A stretch of DNA of 64,000 nucleotides, taken from Candidatus Rokuibacteriota bacterium. Its GTDB lineage: Bacteria > Methylomirabilota > Methylomirabilia > Rokubacteriales > CSP1-6. Below are positions 7,283 to 15,710 of this stretch, in pieces. The notes beneath the pieces are model-generated. The model did not search any database. It was given only the letters and a program-made list of their open reading frames with translations, and was not told the DNA's origin. The position numbers and the translations under genes are program-made. The number at the start of each line of letters is the position of its first letter. The stretch's first letter is position 1. The stretch is taken from NCBI GenBank assembly GCA_003220535.1, contig QHSU01000054.1, positions 62,001 to 126,000 of the forward strand, written 5' to 3'.

Positions 7283-7849
7283 GTGAGGAACCTTCTCACG
7301 AGGGCCCTGCTCGCCACCTTGCTGCTCGGCGGCTGCTCGCTCTCGGCCGTGCCGCCCCCGACCCTGCCCTCCGGCGTCACGCAGCAGCTGCTCATGCGTT
7401 CCCTCGAGCGTGCCCTGGGCCAGCTGGACATCGAGAAGCTCAAGACCCAGAGCGTCGCCGTCGAGGTCTTCCATCACGCGGGACCGGAAGCCCTGATCAA
7501 AGAGCTCGTGGTCACCTGGCTCCGGGCCCACGGCGTCCGCACGGTCTCGGACTCGCCCGACCTCAAGATCAAGGCGTTTTCGTCCGTGCTGGGGACCGAC
7601 AGTGACCAGACCCTGATCGGAATTCCCGCGTTCATGGCCCCGGTGGTGAACGTCCCGGTCCCGGAGATCGCGCTCTACAAAGTGCAGCGCAACCGGGGCG
7701 TGGCCGAGGTGCGCCTCTACGGATTCGACGCCAAGACCGACGCCGTCGTCAATGCGCCACCGCCCGCCACCGGTCGCGCGAAGTACGACAAGTACACGGT
7801 CTTGCTCTTCATCGGGTTCACGCTGTCCGACGTCGACAAGCACGACTGA
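7283..7849 (+). CDS. Predicted lipoprotein of unknown function
   Basis: About 188 residues from a GTG at 7283, which places a short basic stretch (RNLLTR), a hydrophobic core (ALLATLLL) and a lipobox (LGGC) at the N-terminus. The mature part has no domain I recognise; it contains a repeated-looking beta-rich core and ends in LLFIGFTLSDVDKHD. It should be anchored to the inner or outer membrane. An ATG at 7238 in frame would give an atypically long leader. Neighbours (hydrolase and metal transporter) give no functional hint. Confidence 0.7.
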   Translation: MRNLLTRALLATLLLGGCSLSAVPPPTLPSGVTQQLLMRSLERALGQLDIEKLKTQSVAVEVFHHAGPEALIKELVVTWLRAHGVRTVSDSPDLKIKAFSSVLGTDSDQTLIGIPAFMAPVVNVPVPEIALYKVQRNRGVAEVRLYGFDAKTDAVVNAPPPATGRAKYDKYTVLLFIGFTLSDVDKHD

Positions 7850-7912
7850 GCCTGCCGGGACTGATCGCACGGCCGCTCTCACTGGGGCTAGGAACCTGCT
7901 ACGATCCGCACG

Positions 7913-8818
7913 ATGGAGGCGCCTCCGCACCGTCAGACGGCCGCCGCGCACTCCCGAGGCCGGCTGACCGCGACCCTGGTCCTGACGTGCGGGTTTCTCG
8001 TCGTCGAGGTGGCCGGGGCCCTGTGGTCCGGCAGCCTCGCCCTCATGGCCGATGCCGGGCACATGCTCGCGGACGCGGCCGGCCTCGGACTGGCCCTCTT
8101 CGCCATCTGGATCGCCGCCCGCCCGCCGACGCCGGCGAAGACCTACGGCTACTATCGCGCCGAGATCCTGGCCGCGCTCGTCAACGCGATCGTGCTGCTC
8201 TGCGTCGCCGGCGGGATTCTGATCGAGACCTACCGGCGTCTGCTGACGCCGCCCGAGATCCTGGGCGGTCCCATGCTCGCCATCGCGACGGTCGGTCTCG
8301 CGGTGAATCTCGTGTGCGCGTACTTGCTTCACGGCGCGGCGGCGAGGAGCCTCAATGTCCGCGCGGCATACCTGGAAGTGCTCGGCGACGCGCTGAGCTC
8401 CATCGGCGTGGTCGGCGCCGCGGCGATCGTGGTCGCGACCGGCTGGGCCCGCGCCGATCCGCTCGTGAGCGGCGCGATCGCGCTCGTCATCGTGCCCCGC
8501 ACCTGGCGTCTCCTGCGGCAGGCGGTCAACGTGCTCCTGGAAGGGACGCCGGCCCACCTGGACCTCGGCGAGATCGAGGACGCGATGCGTCGCGTGTCGG
8601 GCGTGCGCCGCGTGCACGACCTGCACGTGTGGACGCTCACGTCCGGACGCGAGGCGATGAGCGCCCACGTCGTCGTCGACGACGTGCGCGACAGCGAGCG
8701 ATTGCTCGAGACGCTCCACGCCCTCATGCACGCCCGCTTCGGCATCGATCACACGACGCTCCAGCTCGAGACGGAGCCCCCCGCGGTGCTCCGCATCCAG
8801 GGACCCAATCCGGCATAG
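7913..8818 (+). CDS. Cation diffusion facilitator (CzcD/ZitB-like) metal exporter
   Basis: A 301-residue CDF protein with six membrane helices and a C-terminal cytoplasmic domain (about 205-300). The helix II metal site is H50-x3-D54 in [10 protein letters not shown]. The helix V site, usually HxxxD in zinc exporters, is E155-x3-D159 in [10 protein letters not shown]; such Glu variants occur in other CDF proteins and may change metal preference. It would export Zn2+, Co2+, Cd2+ or a related ion by proton antiport. The ATG at 7913 starts 63 nt after the lipoprotein. No metal regulator is adjacent. Confidence 0.9.
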   Translation: MEAPPHRQTAAAHSRGRLTATLVLTCGFLVVEVAGALWSGSLALMADAGHMLADAAGLGLALFAIWIAARPPTPAKTYGYYRAEILAALVNAIVLLCVAGGILIETYRRLLTPPEILGGPMLAIATVGLAVNLVCAYLLHGAAARSLNVRAAYLEVLGDALSSIGVVGAAAIVVATGWARADPLVSGAIALVIVPRTWRLLRQAVNVLLEGTPAHLDLGEIEDAMRRVSGVRRVHDLHVWTLTSGREAMSAHVVVDDVRDSERLLETLHALMHARFGIDHTTLQLETEPPAVLRIQGPNPA

Positions 8819-8960
8819 CTGGACCGCCCGCCGCCCGTGTCATGTGTCTTGTGTTATGTTTCCTCCGCTCTGTGTGGCTCGCTCGTGCGGGCAGGACGAG
8901 AAGGTGGCGGGAGATCGCGCCCATTGGACTCAAGGGCTCGATGATGAGAGGAGAATCGCG

Positions 8961-9428
8961 ATGATCCCACTCGACATCAACGGCAAGCGCCAGAACGTCG
9001 ACGTGCCTGGCGAGACCCCGCTGTTGTGGACTCTCCGCGACGAGCTGGGTCTCACGGGAACCAAGTTCGGCTGCGGGATGGCGCTCTGTGGCGCCTGCAC
9101 CGTGCACGTCGACGGCCAGGCCGTGCGCTCTTGCATCACGCCGATCTCGGCGGTGGCGAACAGGAAGGTCACCACCATCGAGGCGGTGGGCGGGGAGGCG
9201 GTCGGCCGGGCATTGCAGGCGGCGTGGGTCGACAAGGGCGTGCCCCAGTGCGGCTACTGCCAGGCCGGCCAGATCATGTCGGCGGCGGCGCTGCTCAAGC
9301 GCACCCCGAAGCCGAGCGAGACCCAGATCGACGAGGCCATGAGCGGCAACATCTGCCGCTGCGGGACCTACACGCGTATCCGCGCCGCCATCAAGCAGGC
9401 AGCGGCCCAGCAGGGAGGCACGCGATGA
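8961..9428 (+). CDS. Molybdenum hydroxylase, [2Fe-2S] subunit (IorA-like)
   Basis: A 155-residue two-cluster iron-sulfur subunit of the xanthine oxidase family. The plant-type cluster ligands are C38, C43, C46 and C58, and the second cluster uses C97-x2-C100 and C132-x-C134. Length and order match the small subunit of isoquinoline 1-oxidoreductase-type enzymes, which pass electrons from the Mo site to an external acceptor. The ATG at 8961 follows GAGAGGAGAA. Its stop overlaps the start of the large subunit gene (ATGA), so the two are made together. Confidence 0.92.
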   Translation: MIPLDINGKRQNVDVPGETPLLWTLRDELGLTGTKFGCGMALCGACTVHVDGQAVRSCITPISAVANRKVTTIEAVGGEAVGRALQAAWVDKGVPQCGYCQAGQIMSAAALLKRTPKPSETQIDEAMSGNICRCGTYTRIRAAIKQAAAQQGGTR

Positions 9429-11761
9429 GCGCGCCAGTCGATCGGATTCCGAGGTCTGAGGGTGGGGCGGCGTTCGACAGGCCGGTGGTTGTCGCCAACG
9501 TCAGCCGGCGCCGGTTCCTTCAGGGAGCGTCGGCCCTCGGCGGGCTGGTGCTCGCGGTCGGGTTTTCGTCGGCGGCCCGGGCGCAGGAACCCAAGAAGTA
9601 CGGCGCGGACGGGATGCCCAATGGCTGGGTCGACGACCCGCTGGCGTTCGTGTCGATCGCCGAGGACGGCACGGTCACGATCGTCTGCCACCGCTCCGAA
9701 ATGGGGCAGGGGGTCAGGACCGGCATCCCGATGATCGTGGCCGACGAGCTCGAGGCCGACTGGAAGCGCGTGCGCGTGGCGCAGGCGCCCGGTGACGAGA
9801 AGAAGTTCGGCAACCAGGACACCGACGGCTCGCGCAGCACGCGGCACTTCTTCGAGCCCATGCGCCGCTGTGGCGCGGCGGCGCGCACCATGCTCGAGGC
9901 GGCCGCCGCCGAGCGCTGGAAGGTGCCCGCCACGGAGGTGGAGGCGAAGAACCACGAGGTCGTGCATCGTCCGACCGGCCGGCGCGCCGGGTACGGGTCG
10001 CTCGCCAAGGCGGCCGCCAGTCAGCCCGTGCCGAAGCGGGAGACGCTGCGCCTCAAGGACCCGTCGAAGTTCCGTTACATCGGCAAGGGACAGCTGAAGC
10101 TGGTCGACGGCCGCGATATCGCGAACGGCAAGGCCCAATACGGAATCGACACCCGGCTCGACGGCATGCTCTACGCGGTCGTGGCCCGTCCGCCGGTGTT
10201 CGGCGGCAAAGTGGCGAGCTTCGACCCGGCCGAGGCGCTCAAGGTGCCAGGCGTGGAACGCGTGGTGGAGATCGAGGCCAGCCCGCCGCCCGCCCACTTC
10301 AATCCCGTCGGCGGCGTCGCCGTCGTTGCGCGCAACACGTGGGCGGCCATGCAGGGGCGCAGAGCCCTCAAGATCACGTGGGACGACGGCCCGAACGCCA
10401 GCTACGACTCGACCGCCTTCAAGGCGACCCTCGAGGAGGCGGCGCACAAACCAGGCAAGGTCGTGCGCAACAACGGAGACTTCGACGCCGCGGCGACCGG
10501 TGCCGCGAAGCGCCTCGACGCCGAGTACTACGTCCCGCATCTCGCGCACGCCACGATGGAGCCGCCGGCCGCGACCGTACGCATCGCGAACGGCAAGTGC
10601 GAGGTCTGGGGCTGCTTCCAGTCACCCCAGTCCACGCGTGACCTGGTGGCGAAGCGGCTCGGCATGTCGGCGGACGACGTGACCGTGCACGTCACGCTGC
10701 TCGGCGGCGGCTTTGGACGCAAGTCCAAGTGCGACTACGCCATCGAGGCGGCAGTCCTCTCCAAAGCGGTGGACGGCAAGCCGGTCAAGGTGACCTGGAC
10801 CCGCGAGGACGACCTGCACAACTCCTACTACCACACGGTGTCGGTCGAGCACCTCGAGGCCGGCGTCGACGCCCAGGGCAAGCCGGTCGCCTGGCTGCAC
10901 CGTAGCGTGGCCCCGACCATCATTTCCACGTTCAATCCGGCGGCGAAGAGCGAGGCGCCCTTCGAGCTCGGCATGGGCGTCATCAACGTGCCGTTCGCGA
11001 TTCCCAACGTCCGCATCGAGAACCCCGAGGCGGTCGCCCACACGCGGATCGGCTGGTTCCGATCGGTCTCGAACATTCCCCATGCGTTCGCGGTGCAGTC
11101 GTTCGTCGCCGAGCTGGCCGCGGCCGCCGGCCGGGACCAGAAAGACTTCCTGCTGGAGGTCATCGGCCCGGCCCGCCAGGTGAGCCCGGAGATGCTGGGC
11201 GACACCTGGAACCACGGCGAGTCCCCCGAGCGGTACCCGGTGGACACCGGCCGGCTGCGCCGCGTCGTGGAGACGGTCGCCAAGGAGGCGGGCTGGGGGC
11301 GGAAGTTGCCCAAGGGCCGCGGGCTCGGCATCGCCGCCCACTATAGCTTCGTGAGCTACGTCGGGGCGGTCGTCGAGGTGGCCGTGGACAACAAGGGCGT
11401 GCTGACGATCCCGCGGGTCGACATCGCGGTGGATTGCGGGGCGTGCGTCAACCCGGACCGGGTGCGCGCGCAGATGGAAGGCGCCTGCGTGATGGGCATC
11501 GGCATCGCCACGGTGGGTGAGATCAGCTTCAAGGCGGGGCGCGTGGAGCAGGACAACTTCAACGCCTACGAGGTGACCCGCATGGCCGGGGCGCCGCGGG
11601 AGATCCGCGTGCACATCGTCCCCGGCGACTACAGCAAGCCGATGGGCGGCGTGGGCGAGCCGGGCGTGCCGCCGATCCCGCCGGCGCTCTGCAACGCGAT
11701 CTTCGCGGCGACCGGAAAACGGATCCGCCGCCTGCCGATCCGAGATCAGGTGAAGGTGTAA
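9425..11761 (+). CDS. Molybdenum hydroxylase, molybdopterin-binding subunit (IorB-like)
   Basis: A 778-residue Mo-binding subunit. It starts with a twin-arginine signal ([14 protein letters not shown], 27-40, cleavage after about ARA), so the complex is exported folded together with its small subunit, as for isoquinoline 1-oxidoreductase and membrane-bound aldehyde dehydrogenases. Family motifs include [26 protein letters not shown] and a C-terminal [15 protein letters not shown] that carries the catalytic Glu. Substrates in the family are aldehydes and N-heteroaromatics; which applies here is unknown. No FAD subunit or cytochrome is adjacent. Confidence 0.92.
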   Translation: MSAPVDRIPRSEGGAAFDRPVVVANVSRRRFLQGASALGGLVLAVGFSSAARAQEPKKYGADGMPNGWVDDPLAFVSIAEDGTVTIVCHRSEMGQGVRTGIPMIVADELEADWKRVRVAQAPGDEKKFGNQDTDGSRSTRHFFEPMRRCGAAARTMLEAAAAERWKVPATEVEAKNHEVVHRPTGRRAGYGSLAKAAASQPVPKRETLRLKDPSKFRYIGKGQLKLVDGRDIANGKAQYGIDTRLDGMLYAVVARPPVFGGKVASFDPAEALKVPGVERVVEIEASPPPAHFNPVGGVAVVARNTWAAMQGRRALKITWDDGPNASYDSTAFKATLEEAAHKPGKVVRNNGDFDAAATGAAKRLDAEYYVPHLAHATMEPPAATVRIANGKCEVWGCFQSPQSTRDLVAKRLGMSADDVTVHVTLLGGGFGRKSKCDYAIEAAVLSKAVDGKPVKVTWTREDDLHNSYYHTVSVEHLEAGVDAQGKPVAWLHRSVAPTIISTFNPAAKSEAPFELGMGVINVPFAIPNVRIENPEAVAHTRIGWFRSVSNIPHAFAVQSFVAELAAAAGRDQKDFLLEVIGPARQVSPEMLGDTWNHGESPERYPVDTGRLRRVVETVAKEAGWGRKLPKGRGLGIAAHYSFVSYVGAVVEVAVDNKGVLTIPRVDIAVDCGACVNPDRVRAQMEGACVMGIGIATVGEISFKAGRVEQDNFNAYEVTRMAGAPREIRVHIVPGDYSKPMGGVGEPGVPPIPPALCNAIFAATGKRIRRLPIRDQVKV

Positions 11762-11787
11762 CGCCAGGGCGAAGAACTGGCCTTGGC

Positions 11788-11810
11788 CGGGAGGCACCGT
11801 CCGCCTCCCG
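11788..11810. terminator. Terminator-like hairpin after the Mo hydroxylase operon
   Basis: CGGGAGGC and GCCTCCCG form a perfect 8-bp stem with a 7-nt loop, 27 nt past the stop. No U-run follows. Confidence 0.5.
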
Positions 11811-11825
11811 TCAGAAGGACCCGGG

Positions 11826-11852
11826 TTGGGGCCTCTGGCAGTCCGGTATAGT
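11826..11852 (+). promoter_or_regulatory. Possible promoter of the UxaA-family gene
   Basis: TTGGGG (11826-11831) and an extended -10 GGTATAGT (ending 11852) are 15 nt apart. The short spacer weakens the -35. The start codon is 20 nt downstream, with GAGGAGAG in between. Confidence 0.4.
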
Positions 11853-11872
11853 TGGTCGCGGAGGAGAGTCCC

Positions 11873-13420
11873 ATGGCGACATACGCGCTCACCGATAAGG
11901 CGGTCGTGCTCCGACCCGAGGACGACGTCGCGGTCGCGAAGGCCGAGCTGGCGGCCGGCACCGTCCTCGACGACGGCGGCCACCCCATCGCGGTGCGCCA
12001 GGATATCAGACCCGGCCACAAGGTCGCGCGCAAGTCGGTCGTGACGGGGGCGCCGGTCCGGCGCTACGGCCAGGTCATCGGGTTCGCCACGCGGGACATC
12101 GCCGTCGGCGACCATGTCCACACGCAGAACCTCGGCATCGGCGAGCTGGGTGCGGACCGATACGAGGTCGGCGTGGACGTGCGGTCGGTGGATTTCTACC
12201 CGCCCGAGCAGATGCGCACCTTCGACGGCTACAAGCGCGAGGACGGTCGCGTCGGCACCCGCAACTACGTGGCGATCATCTCCGGGGTCAACTGCTCGGC
12301 GAGCGTGAGCCAGTTCGTGAAGGACAAGTTCCGCGACGTCCAGAAGGACTATCCGAGCATCGACGGCGTGCTCGCCATCACCCACAAGTCCGGCTGCGGC
12401 ACGAAGCTCTTCGGCGAAGACCATCTGGCGCTCCAGCGCGTGCTGGCCGGCTACGCCAAGCATCCGAACGTCGCCGCCTACATCCTGGTCGGACTCGGCT
12501 GCGAGACGAACCAGGCGGCGGTCATGGTCGAGCGCCAGCGGATGTCCGCGCCGGGACACCCGGAGCGCAAGCCCTTCCTCGTCAACATCCAGGAGGCGGG
12601 CGGGATCCGCAAGACCGTCGAGCGCGCCGCCCAGGAGGTCGCGAAGCTCTTGCCGTTCGCCAACGAGGCGCGGCGGAGCCGGCAGCCAGTCTCGGAGCTC
12701 GTGCTCGCCACCAACTGCGGCGGCTCGGACGCCAACTCCGGCATGACCGCGAACCCGGCGCTCGGCTGGGCGGTCGACGAGCTCGTGCGCTACGGCGGCA
12801 CCGGTGTGCTGGCCGAGACGCCCGAGATCTACGGCGCCGAGCACCTGCTGATCCGACGGGCCGTCAACGAGGGTGTCGCCAAGAAGCTCATCGACCGCTA
12901 CAAGTGGTGGGAGTGGTACTGCCGCGGGATCGACGCGATGGACAACAATCCGGCGCCCGGCAACAAGGCCGGGGGGATCACCACGGTGTTCGAGAAGTCG
13001 CTGGGCGGCGTGACCAAGGGCGGGACGACGCCGATGATGGACGTGTTCCTCTACGGCGAGCCGATCACGACGCGCGGCTTCGTCTTCATGGATACGCCCG
13101 GCCACGATCCGGTGTCCATCACCGGCCTCGTCGCGGGCGGCTGCAACATCATCTGCTTCACGACGGGCCGCGGCTCGGTCTTCGGCTGCAAGCCCGTCCC
13201 CTCGATCAAGCTCGCGACCAACTCGCTGATGTACCGCCACATGGAAGAGGACATGGACATCAACTGCGGCGTCGTTCTGGAGGGCACGCCCCTGGCGACG
13301 GTCGGCCGTCGGATCTTCGAAGAGGTGATCGCGGTCGCGTCGGGCAAGCGCTCGAAGAGCGAGCTCTCCGGTGTCGGCGAAGAGGAGTTCGCCCCCTGGA
13401 TCATCGGCCCGGTCATGTAA
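11873..13420 (+). CDS. UxaA-family hydrolase (altronate/galactarate dehydratase-like)
   Basis: A 515-residue protein with an N-terminal SAF-like domain (about 1-100, RPGHKVARKSVVTGAPVRRYG) and the altronate/galactarate dehydratase core. Recognisable segments are GYKREDGRVGTRNYVAI, NCSASV, HKSGCGTKLFG, GLGCETNQ, TNCGGSDANSGMTANPA and TGRGSVFGCKPVPSIK. These enzymes are iron-dependent hydro-lyases acting on sugar acids, and the conserved Cys residues suit metal binding. The ATG at 11873 follows GAGGAGAG. It stands alone, with no uronate catabolic neighbours, so the true substrate is open. Confidence 0.9.
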   Translation: MATYALTDKAVVLRPEDDVAVAKAELAAGTVLDDGGHPIAVRQDIRPGHKVARKSVVTGAPVRRYGQVIGFATRDIAVGDHVHTQNLGIGELGADRYEVGVDVRSVDFYPPEQMRTFDGYKREDGRVGTRNYVAIISGVNCSASVSQFVKDKFRDVQKDYPSIDGVLAITHKSGCGTKLFGEDHLALQRVLAGYAKHPNVAAYILVGLGCETNQAAVMVERQRMSAPGHPERKPFLVNIQEAGGIRKTVERAAQEVAKLLPFANEARRSRQPVSELVLATNCGGSDANSGMTANPALGWAVDELVRYGGTGVLAETPEIYGAEHLLIRRAVNEGVAKKLIDRYKWWEWYCRGIDAMDNNPAPGNKAGGITTVFEKSLGGVTKGGTTPMMDVFLYGEPITTRGFVFMDTPGHDPVSITGLVAGGCNIICFTTGRGSVFGCKPVPSIKLATNSLMYRHMEEDMDINCGVVLEGTPLATVGRRIFEEVIAVASGKRSKSELSGVGEEEFAPWIIGPVM

Positions 13421-13547
13421 GTTTTACGCTGGGTGTCGGCGGTCTGACAGCACGACCGGCCGGCGACGCTTCGTCTCGCGTGTAAGCGTCGATCACGCCG
13501 AAGTTTCCTCTCGCGCGTCGCGTGGCACGGTCGCTGCACTTCAGCGT

Positions 13548-13988
13548 ATGCCGATGTTGCCGAAGGGCCACCAGACCGCGCTCGTCGTCGCTGTCGCAGC
13601 TGCCTTCCTGCTCGGTTTTGCCGAATGGCACGCGATGCAGGCCACCGATCGCGCGCCCCGGCTCCTCACCGGTGAGCTCTGGCAGCGCATGTCACCCGAC
13701 GCCAAAGTCGCGTTCGTCTGGGGCATCGGCAACCTGGTGGACCTGGAGTGGGCACAGACCGGGGCCGCGGGCGCCGTCGACAAGAGCTTCATCCCGTCCC
13801 TGGTTCGCGGGCTCCGGGGCCACTCCATCAACGATGTCGTGCGGAAGATCGACGAGTACTACGCGACGCATCCGGGAGAGCTCGAGGGGCCGGTGATCGA
13901 CGCCATCTTCCAGACCGTCGTGATTCCCGCGATTCGAGCCGACGACGATGGCGGGAAGAAGGCGGTCACCGGTAAGAAGACCGAGTAG
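13548..13988 (+). CDS. Hypothetical membrane-anchored protein
   Basis: A 146-residue protein with one N-terminal hydrophobic segment (ALVVAVAAAFLLGFAEW) that could be an anchor or uncleaved signal. The rest is soluble: WQRMSPDAKVAFVWGIGNLVDLEWAQ, then a segment on pairing with DDVVRKIDEYYATHPGELEGPV-like sequence. The latter resembles a short domain seen in other bacterial hypothetical proteins with a conserved YY..HP. No function is assigned. The ATG at 13548 has no clear ribosome binding site; a second ATG lies two codons later. Confidence 0.65.
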   Translation: MPMLPKGHQTALVVAVAAAFLLGFAEWHAMQATDRAPRLLTGELWQRMSPDAKVAFVWGIGNLVDLEWAQTGAAGAVDKSFIPSLVRGLRGHSINDVVRKIDEYYATHPGELEGPVIDAIFQTVVIPAIRADDDGGKKAVTGKKTE

Positions 13989-13999
13989 GCTCAGGTCGC

Positions 14000-14287
14000 T
14001 CACGACTGCACGACCGTCACGACGAGACCGATCGCGGCGAGGATGTTGCCGACACGCACGCACTCGGCTTCCCCGCCGACCTTGACGACGGCTCTGCCGG
14101 TGTTGTGGACCTGCCAGGCGATCTCCCAGCCCTTGGCCTCGCTGCAGCCGATCGCCTTCTGAAGCTGCTTCACGACCTGCTCAAAGGTGTGGCAGTCGCA
14201 GTTGTGCAGAATCGTCATCCACGGCGGGGCGACGGCCTCCTGGCCGACCTCCTCGACCTCCGACTCCGGGGCGGCCTTCTCGATCAT
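14000..14287 (-). CDS. clpS: ClpS-like ATP-dependent protease adaptor
   Basis: A 95-residue protein matching the ClpS fold from residue 22 on: PPWMTILHNCDCHTFEQVV, then EAKGWEIAWQVHNTGRAVV and a GEAECVRVGNIL helix. ClpS delivers N-end-rule substrates to ClpAP/ClpCP. The usual N-D-D at the substrate pocket appears here as N-C-D, so the recognition set may be altered. The N-terminal 20 residues are acidic and flexible. No clpA lies in the window. It follows the acyl-CoA dehydrogenase fragment gene on the same strand after 9 nt. Confidence 0.82.
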   Translation of the reverse strand: MIEKAAPESEVEEVGQEAVAPPWMTILHNCDCHTFEQVVKQLQKAIGCSEAKGWEIAWQVHNTGRAVVKVGGEAECVRVGNILAAIGLVVTVVQS

Positions 14288-14296
14288 GCCTCCAGA

Positions 14297-14596
14297 CTAC
14301 CCCTTGACCTCCCGCAGGAGCTCGCGTGCGACGAGGAACTTCATGATCTCGTCCGACCCGGCCACGATCCGCATGAGCCGCACGCTCCGAAAGATCGCCT
14401 GGACCGACTCGCGCTGCGCGGGCGCGTCTGCATCGCTGCCGATCTGGGGCTTGAGATACGACCGCGCGATCTCGCGCATGAGCCGTTCCTCCGCCTCCGT
14501 GTAGAGGAAGGTCTGGCCACTCGAGACCGACCAGCCTCCCGGCATCGTCAGGTCATCGAGCGAGATGGCGCGGAAGCGCTCCGGGTCAATCGTCAT
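14297..14596 (-). CDS. Short protein with acyl-CoA dehydrogenase C-terminal sequence
   Basis: A 99-residue ORF. Its C-terminal third (SVRLMRIVAGSDEIMKFLVA, then RELLREVKG) matches the last helix of acyl-CoA dehydrogenases, where the family has GGTxEIM and ARELL. The N-terminal two thirds (FRAISLDDLTMPGGW, YTEAEERLMREIARSYLKP) does not look like the catalytic core. It overlaps the 3' end of the upstream SMP-30-like gene by 11 nt. It could be a remnant of a longer dehydrogenase or a short protein that kept this helix; it lacks the FAD and substrate sites. Confidence 0.55.
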   Translation of the reverse strand: MTIDPERFRAISLDDLTMPGGWSVSSGQTFLYTEAEERLMREIARSYLKPQIGSDADAPAQRESVQAIFRSVRLMRIVAGSDEIMKFLVARELLREVKG

Positions 14597-15647
14597 CGAA
14601 GTCGTCGTCGAAGTCGGGCCGCGGGCCTCCCTTGATCGACGGAATGTGCGCGCTGATCCTGGAGATCGTGTGGATGGTGACCTCGGCCGCCCACTGGGCG
14701 TCCACGGGCTGGGCGAGCCCGAAGAGCCGCAAGGCCAGCGAGAGATTCGTGACGTAGATGAAATGGCCGCTGCGGACCAGGCTCGCCGGGAACAGGAGGC
14801 CGACCGGCGCGCCGTGTGAGTCGATGCCCCCGAAGTCGCCGAGTTTCGCGATCACGCGCCCTGTGGGATCGATCACGACGATCTCGTCGGCCTGATTCGC
14901 GGCGACCCAGAGATTGTCGTGCTCGTCGATGATGAGGCCGTCGGCGCCGTTGACGCTGTTGACGAACACCTCGGGCGTCCCCGGCGTGCCGGCGCTCAGG
15001 GGAATTTTCACGACGGTGTCGTTCCCGGTGTTGGCCACGAACAAGGCCGTCCGGTTCTTGTTGAAAGCGAGACCGTTGGCGCCGAACGGTGGCACGCCGG
15101 TCGTCGTCAGGAGCGCGCTCGTCACCCACGCGGTCGGCGCGCCGCCGGCCGAGCCGGTGCGCCAGATGATGCCCTGGAACGAGTCGGAGATGTAGACATT
15201 GCCCGTGTCGTCGAACGTGAGGACGTTGGGACCCGCCGCCGCGCCCCCGGGGATCGTGGTGAAGACCGACGAAGCTCCGTTGACGGGATCGACGGTGAGC
15301 ACCTGCTGCTTGCCGAAGTCGATGACGAGGAGGTCTCCGGTCGTGGGATGGAACGCGGGATCGAGGAGCAGCGTGCTCGAGCCCGCGACGTTCACCTGGC
15401 GCACCAGCTTGCCGCCATGGCTGAAGACGAAGAGCTGTCCGGTTCCGCTCGAGGTCCCGGCGACGGCGAAGGTGGCGACGTAGATGTTCCCGTGCGCGTC
15501 GGCGGCGATGCCCTCCGGATGGGCGGCTCCGGCGGGCAGCTGGGCGAAGGTCACGGCCGGGCTACGGTTCCAGGCGTGCGCGGGCGAAGCCACGAGCGCG
15601 ACAACCAGCAGGACGACGGCTGACACTTGACTCGCGAGCCTCATCAT
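14586..15647 (-). CDS. SMP-30/gluconolactonase-like beta-propeller protein, exported
   Basis: A 353-residue protein with a Sec signal peptide (QVSAVVLLVVALVASPAHA) followed by repeated propeller blades with the NHL/SMP-30 pattern: HPEGIAADAHGNIYVATF, NVLTFDDTGNVYISDSFQG, GANGLAFNKNRTALFVANTG and DGLIIDEHDNLWVAANQ. It should be a periplasmic six-bladed propeller, a lactonase-like or ligand-binding protein. It ends in an acidic tail DFDDDFDDD. The ATG at 15647 follows GAGGAGGT at the right distance; the next codon is also ATG. No catalytic partner is adjacent. Confidence 0.85.
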   Translation of the reverse strand: MMRLASQVSAVVLLVVALVASPAHAWNRSPAVTFAQLPAGAAHPEGIAADAHGNIYVATFAVAGTSSGTGQLFVFSHGGKLVRQVNVAGSSTLLLDPAFHPTTGDLLVIDFGKQQVLTVDPVNGASSVFTTIPGGAAAGPNVLTFDDTGNVYISDSFQGIIWRTGSAGGAPTAWVTSALLTTTGVPPFGANGLAFNKNRTALFVANTGNDTVVKIPLSAGTPGTPEVFVNSVNGADGLIIDEHDNLWVAANQADEIVVIDPTGRVIAKLGDFGGIDSHGAPVGLLFPASLVRSGHFIYVTNLSLALRLFGLAQPVDAQWAAEVTIHTISRISAHIPSIKGGPRPDFDDDFDDD

Positions 15648-15710
15648 CGAGACCTCCTCGGAGCGATTGGGTGGTCGTTCGAGCAGGGACAGTATCACGG
15701 CGCCCGCGCG

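Noticed and set aside
7913-8818. Glu in place of His in the CDF helix V site as a novelty
   Set aside because: Glu or Asp variants at this place occur in other CDF transporters, so it is not notable by itself.
10622-13240. An 872-codon open frame on the minus strand
   Set aside because: It is the antisense shadow of the Mo hydroxylase and UxaA-family genes; its composition is Arg/Gly/His-rich low-complexity, with no domain.
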